Part shown: positions 25,868-33,179 of the stretch, piece after piece
Position numbering within the stretch: the first letter of the stretch is position 1
Layout: each line of letters begins with the position of its first letter
NCBI GenBank assembly: GCA_027485675.1
Contig: JAIXQP010000011.1
Span: 1-36,360 of the forward strand
DNA length: 36,360 bases
Direction of reading: 5' to 3'
Source of the DNA: Terriglobales bacterium
GTDB taxonomy: Bacteria > Acidobacteriota > Terriglobia > Bryobacterales > Bryobacteraceae
The notes under the pieces: generated by a model
What the model was told of the DNA's origin: nothing
Databases searched by the model: none
Seen by the model: only the letters and a program-made list of their open reading frames with translations
Made by a program: the position numbers and the translations under genes

Positions 25868-27235
25868 ATGATTTCACGACGGACAATTTTGCGCGGGATT
25901 GGCGCAGCGGTTTCGACGCCCTGGTTGGAATCGAGCCTGCTGGGCGCGCCGAAGGCCGCCGTGGACCGGTTGTCGGAGCCTCCTTTGCGCATGGCTTGCC
26001 TGTTCATGCCGAACGGGGTGCGGCCGGAGCATTGGACGCCGGCGGGCGACGGGGAGCAGTATGAGATCACGCCGCATCTGCAGGCGCTGGCGCCGCTGAA
26101 GAACGACTTCCTGCTGCTCGAAAACCTTTGGAATAAGAACACAGTAGGCCGCAACGGACACTGGCCGAAGGTGCCGGCGTGGCTTTCGGGCGGATTCGTC
26201 GAACGGACGACGGGCGGCGATCTGGACTCCGGCGGTACGACGGTGGATCAGGTGGTGGCGCAGCGGATTGGCCACGAGACTCCGCTGATGTCGCTTGAGT
26301 TGGGTATCGACGCGCCGCGTACGGGCATCGATACGGCGGGTGGCGGGTTCCCGCGGGCGCTGGGTTCGTTTTTGTCCTGGGCGGATCCGAAGACGCCGGT
26401 GCCGAAAGAGATTGTGCCGCAGTTGGCGTTTGACCGGCTGTTCCGGAACCGGCGGGCGCCGGTGGTCTCGGGGTTGGACCCGAAGTCGCCGGAGATGCTG
26501 GGGTCGCTGCAGCGGGATGAGACGAGCGTGCTGGACCTGGTGCGGGAGCAGGCGCGGGCGCTGCGGGCCAGAGGGAGCAAGACGGACCAGGCGCGATTGG
26601 ACGAGTACTTTGAATCGGTTCGTTCGGTGGAACGGCGCCTGGAAGCTTCGATGAAGCCGCAGAAGCGCTGGATCAACGAAGGCAAGTTTCCGCTGGATCG
26701 GCCGGTGGCCGGCACGCCGGCGACGCATAAGGAGCATTTGCAGTTGATGCTCGATATCCTGCTGCTCGCCTTCTGGACGGACTCGACACGCGTGGCGACG
26801 ATGATGTTCGGCGATGCGCAGTCTTCGCAGGATTATGGGTTCCTCGAAGGTGTGAAGGGGAACTGGCACGGCATCTCGCATCATCGCGATCTGCCGGAGG
26901 GTTTGGCGCAGTACGGGAAGATCATCAACTGGCAGGTGGAGCAGTTCGCGGCGTTCCTGACGAAGATGAAGAACCTGAAGGAAGGCGAGCGGTCGCTGCT
27001 CGATAACTCGATGGTGCTGTTCGGCTCGTCGCTCAAATGCGGCAACCGGCACCAGGAAGAGAATCTGCCGATTATTCTGGCCGGGCGCGGGAAGGGAACG
27101 CTGCGGCCGGGCCGGCGGATACGGGCGGAGCAGAAGACGCCGTTCTGCAACCTGCATCTGGCGATGATGCACCGGATGGGCGTGAAGGAAGAGTCGTTTG
27201 GCGATAGCACCGGGGTGCTGGGCGGATTGGCCTAG
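25868..27235 (+). CDS. DUF1552 family exported protein, copy 2
   Basis: 455 residues; last gene of the enolase-cytochrome operon, eight bases after its DUF1592 partner. MISRRTILRGIGAAVSTPW is a twin-arginine signal. Family features include RMACLFMPNGVRPEHWTP, HLQALAPLKNDFLLLENL, TTVDQVVAQRIG, DEYFESVRSVERRLE, LMLDILLLAFWTDSTRVATM and the C-terminal KTPFCNLHLAMMHRMGV with FGDSTG. It differs from copy 1 in the middle third, including a WISHH-like segment (WHGISHHRDLP). Biochemical function is unknown. Its stop codon interlocks with that of the convergent TgpA-like gene. Confidence 0.9.
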   Translation: MISRRTILRGIGAAVSTPWLESSLLGAPKAAVDRLSEPPLRMACLFMPNGVRPEHWTPAGDGEQYEITPHLQALAPLKNDFLLLENLWNKNTVGRNGHWPKVPAWLSGGFVERTTGGDLDSGGTTVDQVVAQRIGHETPLMSLELGIDAPRTGIDTAGGGFPRALGSFLSWADPKTPVPKEIVPQLAFDRLFRNRRAPVVSGLDPKSPEMLGSLQRDETSVLDLVREQARALRARGSKTDQARLDEYFESVRSVERRLEASMKPQKRWINEGKFPLDRPVAGTPATHKEHLQLMLDILLLAFWTDSTRVATMMFGDAQSSQDYGFLEGVKGNWHGISHHRDLPEGLAQYGKIINWQVEQFAAFLTKMKNLKEGERSLLDNSMVLFGSSLKCGNRHQEENLPIILAGRGKGTLRPGRRIRAEQKTPFCNLHLAMMHRMGVKEESFGDSTGVLGGLA

Positions 27236-29355
27236 CGTTCGGGAGCTGGTTGCCGCAGTTGACGGTCGATCGCGTCGTAGAGCTCGAGCATCTGCTGGGC
27301 GGCGGCGCGGTCGGCGCCGAAGCGGAAGCGGTTGTAGGCGTGGGTGAAGCTGGCGACGAGGTTCGCGGTTTCTGACGGGGGAATCACGCGGGCGAACTCG
27401 AGGGGCGTATACCAGGTGGGTTTGCGCAGGTTCTGCTTTTCGAGCAGGTCGAGGAGCTGGCGGTACATCAGGGCTGCGTCGGACTGGGAGGCGGCGCCGG
27501 AGCTGAGGCGGGTGCGGCGGAGACGTTCCTGGCGGCGGGCGCGGATCCATGGAGCCAGGGTCCAGAGGAGAGCGACGAGGACCACGGGCAGGAGCAGCAG
27601 GAGGCCATACTGCTTGAGCCAAGCGGTGGCTTGTTGGCGGGCCTGTTGGAGGCGGAGATTGAGGGACGGCACCGTGGAGCCGGCCAGGCGATTGTTCTCG
27701 ATGGCGGCGGCGAGTTTGAACTGCCGTTCGAGGTCGTACTGCATGACCCACTCCTGCCAGAAGAGGTCGGCGGCGTCGATGAGGTTCGAGAGACGCTGAA
27801 AGAGCGCGGCGTGGGCGGGACGGCCGCCGGCGGGGGTGGGATCGAAGGTGGTCCAGCCGCTGTTGGGGATCCAGGCTTCCACCCAGCTGTGGGCGTCGGA
27901 GGCGGCGATGACGTGCCAGCCGGAGACGGGGTTGCGAACGCCGCCCTGGAAGCCGGTGACGACGCGGGCGGGGATGCCGAGCGAGCGGAGCATGACGGCG
28001 TGGGCGGAGGCGAAGTACTCGCAGTGGCCGCGGCGGCGATCGAAGAGAAAGTGGGCGATGGGGTCGGCGGATTTTGCGCTGGGGAGTTCGAGGGTATAGG
28101 CGAGGTTGGATTGGAGCCACAGTTCCAGGCGCCGGGCGCGCCACCAATCGTCGGGTTCGTTTTCGGTGAGGCGCCGGGCGAGTTGGGCAATGCGGGGATC
28201 GAGAGGGGGCAGGGCGAGAAGGGCGCGACGGTCTTCGAGCGACGGGGAGGGGGCGCCATCGCCGAGGGGCGCGTCGTAGAAGCCGGAGACGGAGTAGCGG
28301 AGGAGGCCTTGGTTCTCGTTAACCACGCGGAGGCCGCCGGTGGAATGCCGGAGGACGGTGGGCAGGTTGGCTTCGATGAACTCCGGGATGCCGAGGAGGA
28401 AGAGGCTATCGAGGGAGCTGTCCGAATGCTGGACCTGGTAGCGGACACGGGTGCCGGTGCGGCGAACCGGGCCGCGGACGGGGAGGCTGAGCGAGTTGTA
28501 CTGGAAGCGGAGGAGTTCGGAGCCGCCGCGTTGGGTCCAGCGCTGGCCATCGAATTCGGTGAGGGCGGCGCCGCGCCACTTGAAGGGGAGGATTTCCGGG
28601 GTGGGGCCTTCGATGCGGACGTGCATCATGGTGCGGCTGGAGGTTTGGATGGCGCCGATATCGCCGAGGCGGACGTTGCCGGAGAAGCCGGGGAGGCGGT
28701 AGCGGGAGGTGACGAGGTTCTGGAACGCAGCGCGGGCGGTGCGGGGCAGGACGAAGAACATGCCGACCGTGAGGAAGAGGATGGTGAAGGAGGCGGTGAG
28801 GGTGGTGACGAGGAGGCGGACGGGAAAACGGACGCTGGCGATGGGGAGCGAATGGCGGGTGTACTGCGCGCCGAGGCGGATCTGCCAACTGGCGAAGGTG
28901 GCGACCCCGGCGGCGAGAAAGAGTGCGAGGAAGAGCAGGAAGAAGAGGCTGGCCGACAGGAGGGCGGCGGCGAGGAGTTCGGCGAAGGCGATGAGGACGG
29001 CGTAGAGGGCGTCGCGGCTGGTGACGACGGTGAGACCTTTGGCTACCGTGAGGAAGCAGATCATGCGGACTGTGGCGGCGAGGAAATCTTCGGAGAGGAA
29101 GCCGTAGTCGACGGGGTAAAAGGCGGCGTAGAGGATGACGGCCGCGTTGGCCCAGGCGGCGGGGAGTTCGAGGTGGCGGCGCCAGACGTAGAGGGCGATG
29201 CGGCCGGCGAAGGCGGCGCCGGTGAGGGTTAACGTGATGGGATCGACTTCCCCGGACGAGGCGAGGGCGAAATAGCCGCTGAGGAGCAGCGCCAGGAGAG
29301 CTGCGTCGAAGAAGCGGTCGACGGCGTTGCGGCGTTCCTCGCGGATCAGGGGCAT
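27232..29355 (-). CDS. TgpA-type membrane transglutaminase-like protein (DUF3488/DUF4129)
   Basis: 707 residues. Several hydrophobic helices occupy about 15-205. A periplasmic domain has the family's SSRTMMHVRIEG and WRGAALTEFDGQRW near 250-290. The transglutaminase-like core holds Cys445 (RRGHCEYFASA), His489 (DAHSWVEAW) and Asp505 (FDPTPAGG), a complete triad. A further membrane helix (LLLLLPVVLVALLW) and a DUF4129-like cytoplasmic tail follow (YTPLEFARVIPP, ATG-proximal order preserved). Such proteins are usually linked to DUF58 and MoxR-type ATPase genes, none of which are present here; instead a small lipoprotein gene lies three bases upstream. Enzymatic substrate is unknown. Its N-terminal coding strand is C-rich because the plus strand here is G-rich. 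Confidence 0.9.
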   Translation of the reverse strand: MPLIREERRNAVDRFFDAALLALLLSGYFALASSGEVDPITLTLTGAAFAGRIALYVWRRHLELPAAWANAAVILYAAFYPVDYGFLSEDFLAATVRMICFLTVAKGLTVVTSRDALYAVLIAFAELLAAALLSASLFFLLFLALFLAAGVATFASWQIRLGAQYTRHSLPIASVRFPVRLLVTTLTASFTILFLTVGMFFVLPRTARAAFQNLVTSRYRLPGFSGNVRLGDIGAIQTSSRTMMHVRIEGPTPEILPFKWRGAALTEFDGQRWTQRGGSELLRFQYNSLSLPVRGPVRRTGTRVRYQVQHSDSSLDSLFLLGIPEFIEANLPTVLRHSTGGLRVVNENQGLLRYSVSGFYDAPLGDGAPSPSLEDRRALLALPPLDPRIAQLARRLTENEPDDWWRARRLELWLQSNLAYTLELPSAKSADPIAHFLFDRRRGHCEYFASAHAVMLRSLGIPARVVTGFQGGVRNPVSGWHVIAASDAHSWVEAWIPNSGWTTFDPTPAGGRPAHAALFQRLSNLIDAADLFWQEWVMQYDLERQFKLAAAIENNRLAGSTVPSLNLRLQQARQQATAWLKQYGLLLLLPVVLVALLWTLAPWIRARRQERLRRTRLSSGAASQSDAALMYRQLLDLLEKQNLRKPTWYTPLEFARVIPPSETANLVASFTHAYNRFRFGADRAAAQQMLELYDAIDRQLRQPAPER

Positions 29356-29358
29356 GGG

Positions 29359-29739
29359 TTAGGGGATGGCGGCCATGACGCCTTCGGCGAAGTCGCCGGT
29401 GGCCTGGCGGGGGACTTCCTGCGGGGGGATGACGACTAGAAAGGCGCCATCGTGGAAGGTGATTTCGCCGGGGGCTTTCTTCCATTTCTGGAGGGCCTCG
29501 AAGGCTTCGGTGTTGGAGTTGAAGCGGTAGAAGGTGGCGGTGACGTCCTGGGGGCCGGAGTAGGTGGTGCGCCAGGATTGGGCGGGTTGGAGGGCGAGGG
29601 GGAAGGTTTCGGTGGGTGGGGTGGCTGAGGAAAGGGTCCAGCCGCCGCGGACCTGCTTCGGGGGTTCGAGGAGAGCGGGGGCGGAGGCGCCGCCGCATCC
29701 GGCGAGGAGTACAGCGGCGAGAAGGAGCAGGCGATGCAT
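29359..29739 (-). CDS. Small lipoprotein upstream of the TgpA-like gene
   Basis: 126 residues with a classical lipoprotein signal: MHRLLLLAAVLLAGCGG, lipobox LAGC. The acylated protein should be anchored in a periplasm-facing membrane leaflet. The mature part is a single small domain (WRTTYSGPQDVTATFYRF, NTEAFEALQKWKK, FLVVIPPQ) that looks like a compact alpha/beta fold; I do not recognise a named family. It precedes the TgpA-like gene by three bases and is likely co-transcribed. The start lies in the palindrome ATGCAT (29734-29739), and a TAACAT box six bases upstream suggests a leaderless message. Confidence 0.75.
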   Translation of the reverse strand: MHRLLLLAAVLLAGCGGASAPALLEPPKQVRGGWTLSSATPPTETFPLALQPAQSWRTTYSGPQDVTATFYRFNSNTEAFEALQKWKKAPGEITFHDGAFLVVIPPQEVPRQATGDFAEGVMAAIP

Positions 29740-29745
29740 TCCCTA

Positions 29746-29751
29746 ATGTTA
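29746..29751 (-). promoter_or_regulatory. Possible -10 box of the lipoprotein-TgpA operon
   Basis: TAACAT on the minus strand (four of six consensus bases, with the first TA and last AT) is six bases before ATG 29739. The spacing fits a leaderless start. The -35 was not identified. Confidence 0.3.
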
Positions 29752-29772
29752 CTATCGGGAGAACCAAACTTT

Positions 29773-29919
29773 ATGGCGAAGCCCAAGCCGTCCAAGGGCC
29801 CAGCGCCGACCCGCATCACGAAAGACGATCTCAAGGTGGCCGTTCCGTGCCTTGTGCTGATTGTGGGCGCGATTGTGCTGCTTGGCTTACTTTTTTCCGC
29901 GGTGCTGAAACCGCGATAG
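29773..29919 (+). CDS. Small single-pass membrane protein
   Basis: 48 residues from ATG 29773, which has GGGAGAA nine bases upstream. A frame from ATG 29734 exists but would overlap the divergent lipoprotein start, so it is less likely. A basic, Pro-rich N-terminus (AKPKPSKGPAPTR) leads to one membrane helix (VAVPCLVLIVGAIVLLGLLF) and ends in KPR. No family recognised. It ends 14 bases before rph and could be co-transcribed with rph and rdgB. Confidence 0.6.
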   Translation: MAKPKPSKGPAPTRITKDDLKVAVPCLVLIVGAIVLLGLLFSAVLKPR

Positions 29920-29933
29920 GAACCGATTGATTC

Positions 29934-30653
29934 ATGCGTCATGATGCCCGAATGCCGGACCAGATGCGTCCGGTCACGATTGAACCCAACTACCTGATGA
30001 CCGCCGAAGGGTCCGCGCTGATCAGCGTCGGCAACACGAAGGTGCTGTGCACGGCGTCGGTGGAAGACTCCGTACCCCCGTTTTTGCGGGGCAGCGGCAA
30101 AGGCTGGGTGACGGCCGAATACGCGATGCTGCCGCGGGCCACCGCCACGCGGACGGCACGCGAAGTGAAGAAGGGCCGGGAGAGCGGCCGGACGATGGAG
30201 ATTCAGCGGCTGATTGGCCGGGCGCTGCGGAGCGTCGTGGACCTGCCGGCGCTAGGCGAGCGGAGCGTATTGATCGACTGCGACGTGCTGCAGGCCGATG
30301 GTGGTACGCGGACGGCATCGATCACCGGCGCCTACGTGGCGCTGGGCCTGGCGATGCAGAAGCTGGTGGCGGGGAACATGGTGAAGCGGAACCCCATCCG
30401 GCATTACGTGGCGGCGACGAGCGTGGGCATTGTGGACGGTACGCCGATGCTCGATCTCTGTTATGAGGAGGATTCGACGGCGCACGTGGACATGAACATC
30501 GTGATGACGAGCGGCGGGAAGTTCGTGGAGTTGCAGGCGACCGCGGAGCAGGAAGACTTCGACGATAGCCAGCTCGGCGCGCTGGTGGCGCTGGGCCGGA
30601 AGGGCGTCGGCGAGTTGATCGCGCTGCAGCGGCAGTTCGTGACGCTGCCGTGA
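29934..30653 (+). CDS. rph: Ribonuclease PH
   Basis: 239 residues, the normal length. RNase PH is a phosphorolytic 3'-exoribonuclease that trims tRNA precursors in the cytoplasm and forms a hexameric ring. Diagnostic stretches are all present: [94 protein letters not shown] and [18 protein letters not shown]. The arginine pair and the DCDV/DGGTR phosphate site are intact. AGGAA lies upstream of ATG 29934. The stop overlaps the rdgB start by four bases (GTGA), a pairing of rph and rdgB seen in many bacteria. Confidence 0.95.
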   Translation: MRHDARMPDQMRPVTIEPNYLMTAEGSALISVGNTKVLCTASVEDSVPPFLRGSGKGWVTAEYAMLPRATATRTAREVKKGRESGRTMEIQRLIGRALRSVVDLPALGERSVLIDCDVLQADGGTRTASITGAYVALGLAMQKLVAGNMVKRNPIRHYVAATSVGIVDGTPMLDLCYEEDSTAHVDMNIVMTSGGKFVELQATAEQEDFDDSQLGALVALGRKGVGELIALQRQFVTLP

Positions 30654-31252
30654 TTATCCGCTGCGCGACCACGAACCCGGGGAAGCTGCGGGAGTTCGGG
30701 CTGATCTTCGCCCACTTTGGGCGGGGCAAGTTTACCTTGGAGCCGCTGCCGAACCTGGGGGCGATTCCGGCGCCGGATGAGACCGGGGAGACGTTCGTCG
30801 AGAACGCCGCGCTGAAAGCGTGTTACTACTCGGCGTTTACCGACGACCTGCTCTTCGCCGATGATTCGGGCCTGGCCGTGGATGCGTTAGACGGCGCGCC
30901 GGGGGTGTATTCGGCGCGCTATGCCGGGCCGGAGGCGACCGACGCCGACAACAACGCGAAGGTGCTGGCGGCGCTTGAAGGCGTCGAGGACCGGGCGGCT
31001 CGTTTCGTCTGCTCCATCGCGTTAGCGCAGAACGGCAAGCTGCTGGGAACGTTTACCGACGATGTGGTGGGGCGGCTGATTGACGAGGCGCGGGGGCCCT
31101 ATGGGTTCGGGTACGATCCGCTGTTCTACTATGAGCCGTTTGGCGGAACCTTTGGCGAAACGGAGCCGGAGCGGAAGTTACTCGTGAGTCATCGTGGCAA
31201 AGCGCTGGCCCGCCTGATCCGCGAACTGCTGGGGCAATCGGCTATACAATAG
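30650..31252 (+). CDS. rdgB: XTP/dITP diphosphatase (RdgB/HAM1)
   Basis: 200 residues from GTG 30650. It hydrolyses non-canonical purine nucleotides (XTP, dITP, ITP) to monophosphates, keeping them out of DNA and RNA. Substrate and metal motifs are present: [10 protein letters not shown] near the start, [31 protein letters not shown] (about 70-90), the YAG loop, [10 protein letters not shown], and the C-terminal SHRGKAL. The start overlaps the rph stop, so translation is coupled. Its last codons contain the TACAAT box that may drive the sulfatase gene. Confidence 0.95.
   Translation: MIIRCATTNPGKLREFGLIFAHFGRGKFTLEPLPNLGAIPAPDETGETFVENAALKACYYSAFTDDLLFADDSGLAVDALDGAPGVYSARYAGPEATDADNNAKVLAALEGVEDRAARFVCSIALAQNGKLLGTFTDDVVGRLIDEARGPYGFGYDPLFYYEPFGGTFGETEPERKLLVSHRGKALARLIRELLGQSAIQ
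31245..31250 (+). promoter_or_regulatory. Possible -10 box of the sulfatase gene inside the rdgB 3' end
   Basis: TACAAT (five of six consensus bases) ends seven bases before ATG 31258 and lies within the last rdgB codons. If used, the sulfatase message would be leaderless. Read-through from rph-rdgB is the alternative, since no ribosome binding site is visible. Confidence 0.4.
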
Positions 31253-31257
31253 CGGCG

Positions 31258-32661
31258 ATGACTCGCCGACAGATCTTAGGTTCCCTGGCCGGAGCGGCCT
31301 TTGCGCAAGGTGCGGAGCGGCCCAATGTAGTGCTGATCCTTTCGGACGACCACACCCAGCGGGATCTCGGCGTTTCGGGGAATCCGGTGGTCAAGACGCC
31401 GAACCTGGACCGCTTCGCCCGGCAAGGCATGCGCTTCACGCGGGCGTTCACGGCGGCGCCGCAGTGCGTGCCTTCGCGGACGGGATACCTGACGGGCCGG
31501 TCGCCGGTGGCGGCGCGGATGGGACGCTTTAATTCACCGCTGCCGCGCGAAGTGAAAGTGTTTCCCGAGTATCTGCGGGCCGCCGGATACTACACAGGGG
31601 TGTGCCGGCGGAGTTACCACTTGGACGGGGCGCCGGGCGCGGCGGGGACCGACACGAATGCGATCTATGAGCGGCACGCCCTGCGGACGTTCCATGAACG
31701 GATGGACTTTGTTGACCGGACGGCGGGTCCGCGGACAAAGACCCCCGAGATTCTCGATCAGTTCTTTGCAAAGGTACCGGCGGGGAAGCCGTTCTTTCTC
31801 TGGGTGAATTTCAATGACCCGCATCATCCGTGGGACAAGCTGGGAACGCATGATCCGAAGGAGGTGCCCGTGCCGGCGCACATGCCGGACCTGCCGGGGG
31901 TGCGCGAGGACATTGCGCGCCACTACGACGAGATTAGCCGCATGGATGAGGAGTTCCAATGGGTGCTCGATGCGCTGGCCAAGCGGGGTGTGGAACAGAA
32001 CACGATCGTGATTTTCGCCGGCGACAACGGGCAGGCGCTGCCGCACGGCAAGGGGTCGTTGTATGACTCGGGGCTGAACGTGCCATTCCTCGTCCGCTGG
32101 CCGGGGAAGGTGGCGGCGGGACGGGTTTCGGCGGAGCTGGTATCGGGCGAGGACGTGGGGCCGACGGTGCTGGAGGCGGTGGGATTGCCGGTGCCGAAGG
32201 ACATGTCGGGCAAAAGCTTTTTGGGGCACTTGCGCGGCGCGGCGGCGGGACCGCGGGAGTATATCTTCGGGGCGCGGTTGCATCACGGGAATGCGCCATT
32301 TACCGAGACCACGCGGGCATCGACGTTTGACTTATCGCGGTGCGTGCGTTCGAAGCGCTACAAACTGATCTATAATTGCACGCCGCAGATGGAGTACTCG
32401 CCGGTGGATTCGGCGCGGGATCCGGGATGGACGCAGATCGTGGAGGCGCACAAGGCCGGCAAGCTAAGCGCGCAGCATGAGCAGGCCTATTTCGGCAAGC
32501 GGCGGGTGATTGAGTTGTATGACCTGGAGAAAGATCCCGCGGAGTTAGAGAATCTGGCGGGGCGGCCGGAGTTAGCGAAGGTTGAGCGGGAGCTGAAGGT
32601 CGTGTTAGCCGAGAAGATGATTCTCGATTACGACTTCCTGCCCCCGCCGATTAACGACTAA
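31258..32661 (+). CDS. Exported sulfatase (type I, formylglycine)
   Basis: 467 residues with a short export signal of twin-arginine type (MTRRQILGSLAGAAFAQG). The sulfatase core begins RPNVVLILSDDHTQRDLG, giving the metal-binding Asp pair. The modification motif is CVPSRTGYLTGRSP, with Cys70 in the CxPSR context oxidised to formylglycine. Further signatures are FNDPHHPWD, IVIFAGDNGQALPHGKGSLYD and NVPFLVRWPG. It resembles heparan-N-sulfatase-like enzymes, which remove sulfate from carbohydrates, but the substrate is unknown. No formylglycine-generating enzyme is encoded in this window, so maturation depends on a distant gene. Its stop interlocks with the convergent Nudix gene. Confidence 0.92.
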   Translation: MTRRQILGSLAGAAFAQGAERPNVVLILSDDHTQRDLGVSGNPVVKTPNLDRFARQGMRFTRAFTAAPQCVPSRTGYLTGRSPVAARMGRFNSPLPREVKVFPEYLRAAGYYTGVCRRSYHLDGAPGAAGTDTNAIYERHALRTFHERMDFVDRTAGPRTKTPEILDQFFAKVPAGKPFFLWVNFNDPHHPWDKLGTHDPKEVPVPAHMPDLPGVREDIARHYDEISRMDEEFQWVLDALAKRGVEQNTIVIFAGDNGQALPHGKGSLYDSGLNVPFLVRWPGKVAAGRVSAELVSGEDVGPTVLEAVGLPVPKDMSGKSFLGHLRGAAAGPREYIFGARLHHGNAPFTETTRASTFDLSRCVRSKRYKLIYNCTPQMEYSPVDSARDPGWTQIVEAHKAGKLSAQHEQAYFGKRRVIELYDLEKDPAELENLAGRPELAKVERELKVVLAEKMILDYDFLPPPIND

Positions 32662-33179
32662 CTCCCGTAGCGTTGCCAGGCCAGAAAGGCGGCGATGGTT
32701 TTGCCGTCGATGATCTTTCCCGTCTGGATCATGGCGTCGACTTCGGCCGCCGTGAACCACTTCGATTCAATGCGCTCGTCCTCCATGAACGCCGTGGGGC
32801 CGGGTTTGAGCTCGGTCGCGACAAAGATGTTCATCTTCTCGGCCAGGAAGCCGGGGCTCATATAGAGGCTGAAGAGCTTCTTCCATTTCTTGGCCGTGTA
32901 GCCGGTCTCTTCGCGGAGTTCCCGTTTGGCGGCCTGGAGCGGGGTCTCCCCTTCATCCATGCGGCCGGCGGGGATCTCCCAAAGGTAGGCCTCGGCGGGC
33001 AGGCGGTATTGTTTGGCGAGCAGGATGCGGCCCTGGTCATCGACCGGCATCACGACGGCGCTGCCGATGTGTTGAATGATGGCGCGCTTGATTTCGAATC
33101 CTTCGGGGTCGATGGCGACGTCTTGCGTGACCCAGAAGATGGGGGTGCGGAGTAGCTCTTGGCTACTGATGATTTTCAT
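32658..33179 (-). CDS. Nudix hydrolase, ADP-ribose pyrophosphatase-like
   Basis: 173 residues from ATG 33179, which overlaps the polX stop in ATGA; ATG 33188 is an alternative with three more residues. The Nudix box is complete: GRMDEGETPLQAAKRELREE followed by TGY, providing the metal-binding glutamates. KQYRLPAEAYLWEIPAGR upstream of the box is typical of ADP-sugar pyrophosphatases, which split ADP-ribose into AMP and ribose 5-phosphate. Substrate remains to be confirmed. The pair polX-Nudix is transcribed as a unit; the gene converges on the sulfatase with stop codons sharing three bases. Confidence 0.9.
   Translation of the reverse strand: MKIISSQELLRTPIFWVTQDVAIDPEGFEIKRAIIQHIGSAVVMPVDDQGRILLAKQYRLPAEAYLWEIPAGRMDEGETPLQAAKRELREETGYTAKKWKKLFSLYMSPGFLAEKMNIFVATELKPGPTAFMEDERIESKWFTAAEVDAMIQTGKIIDGKTIAAFLAWQRYGS

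Noticed and set aside
27631-29232. A 533-residue plus-strand frame opposite the TgpA-like gene
   Set aside because: It is Gly/Glu/Ala-rich antisense translation; the minus strand has membrane helices and an intact Cys-His-Asp triad.
29734-29772. Upstream start for the small membrane protein at ATG 29734
   Set aside because: It would overlap the divergent lipoprotein start in ATGCAT, whereas ATG 29773 has a good ribosome binding site.
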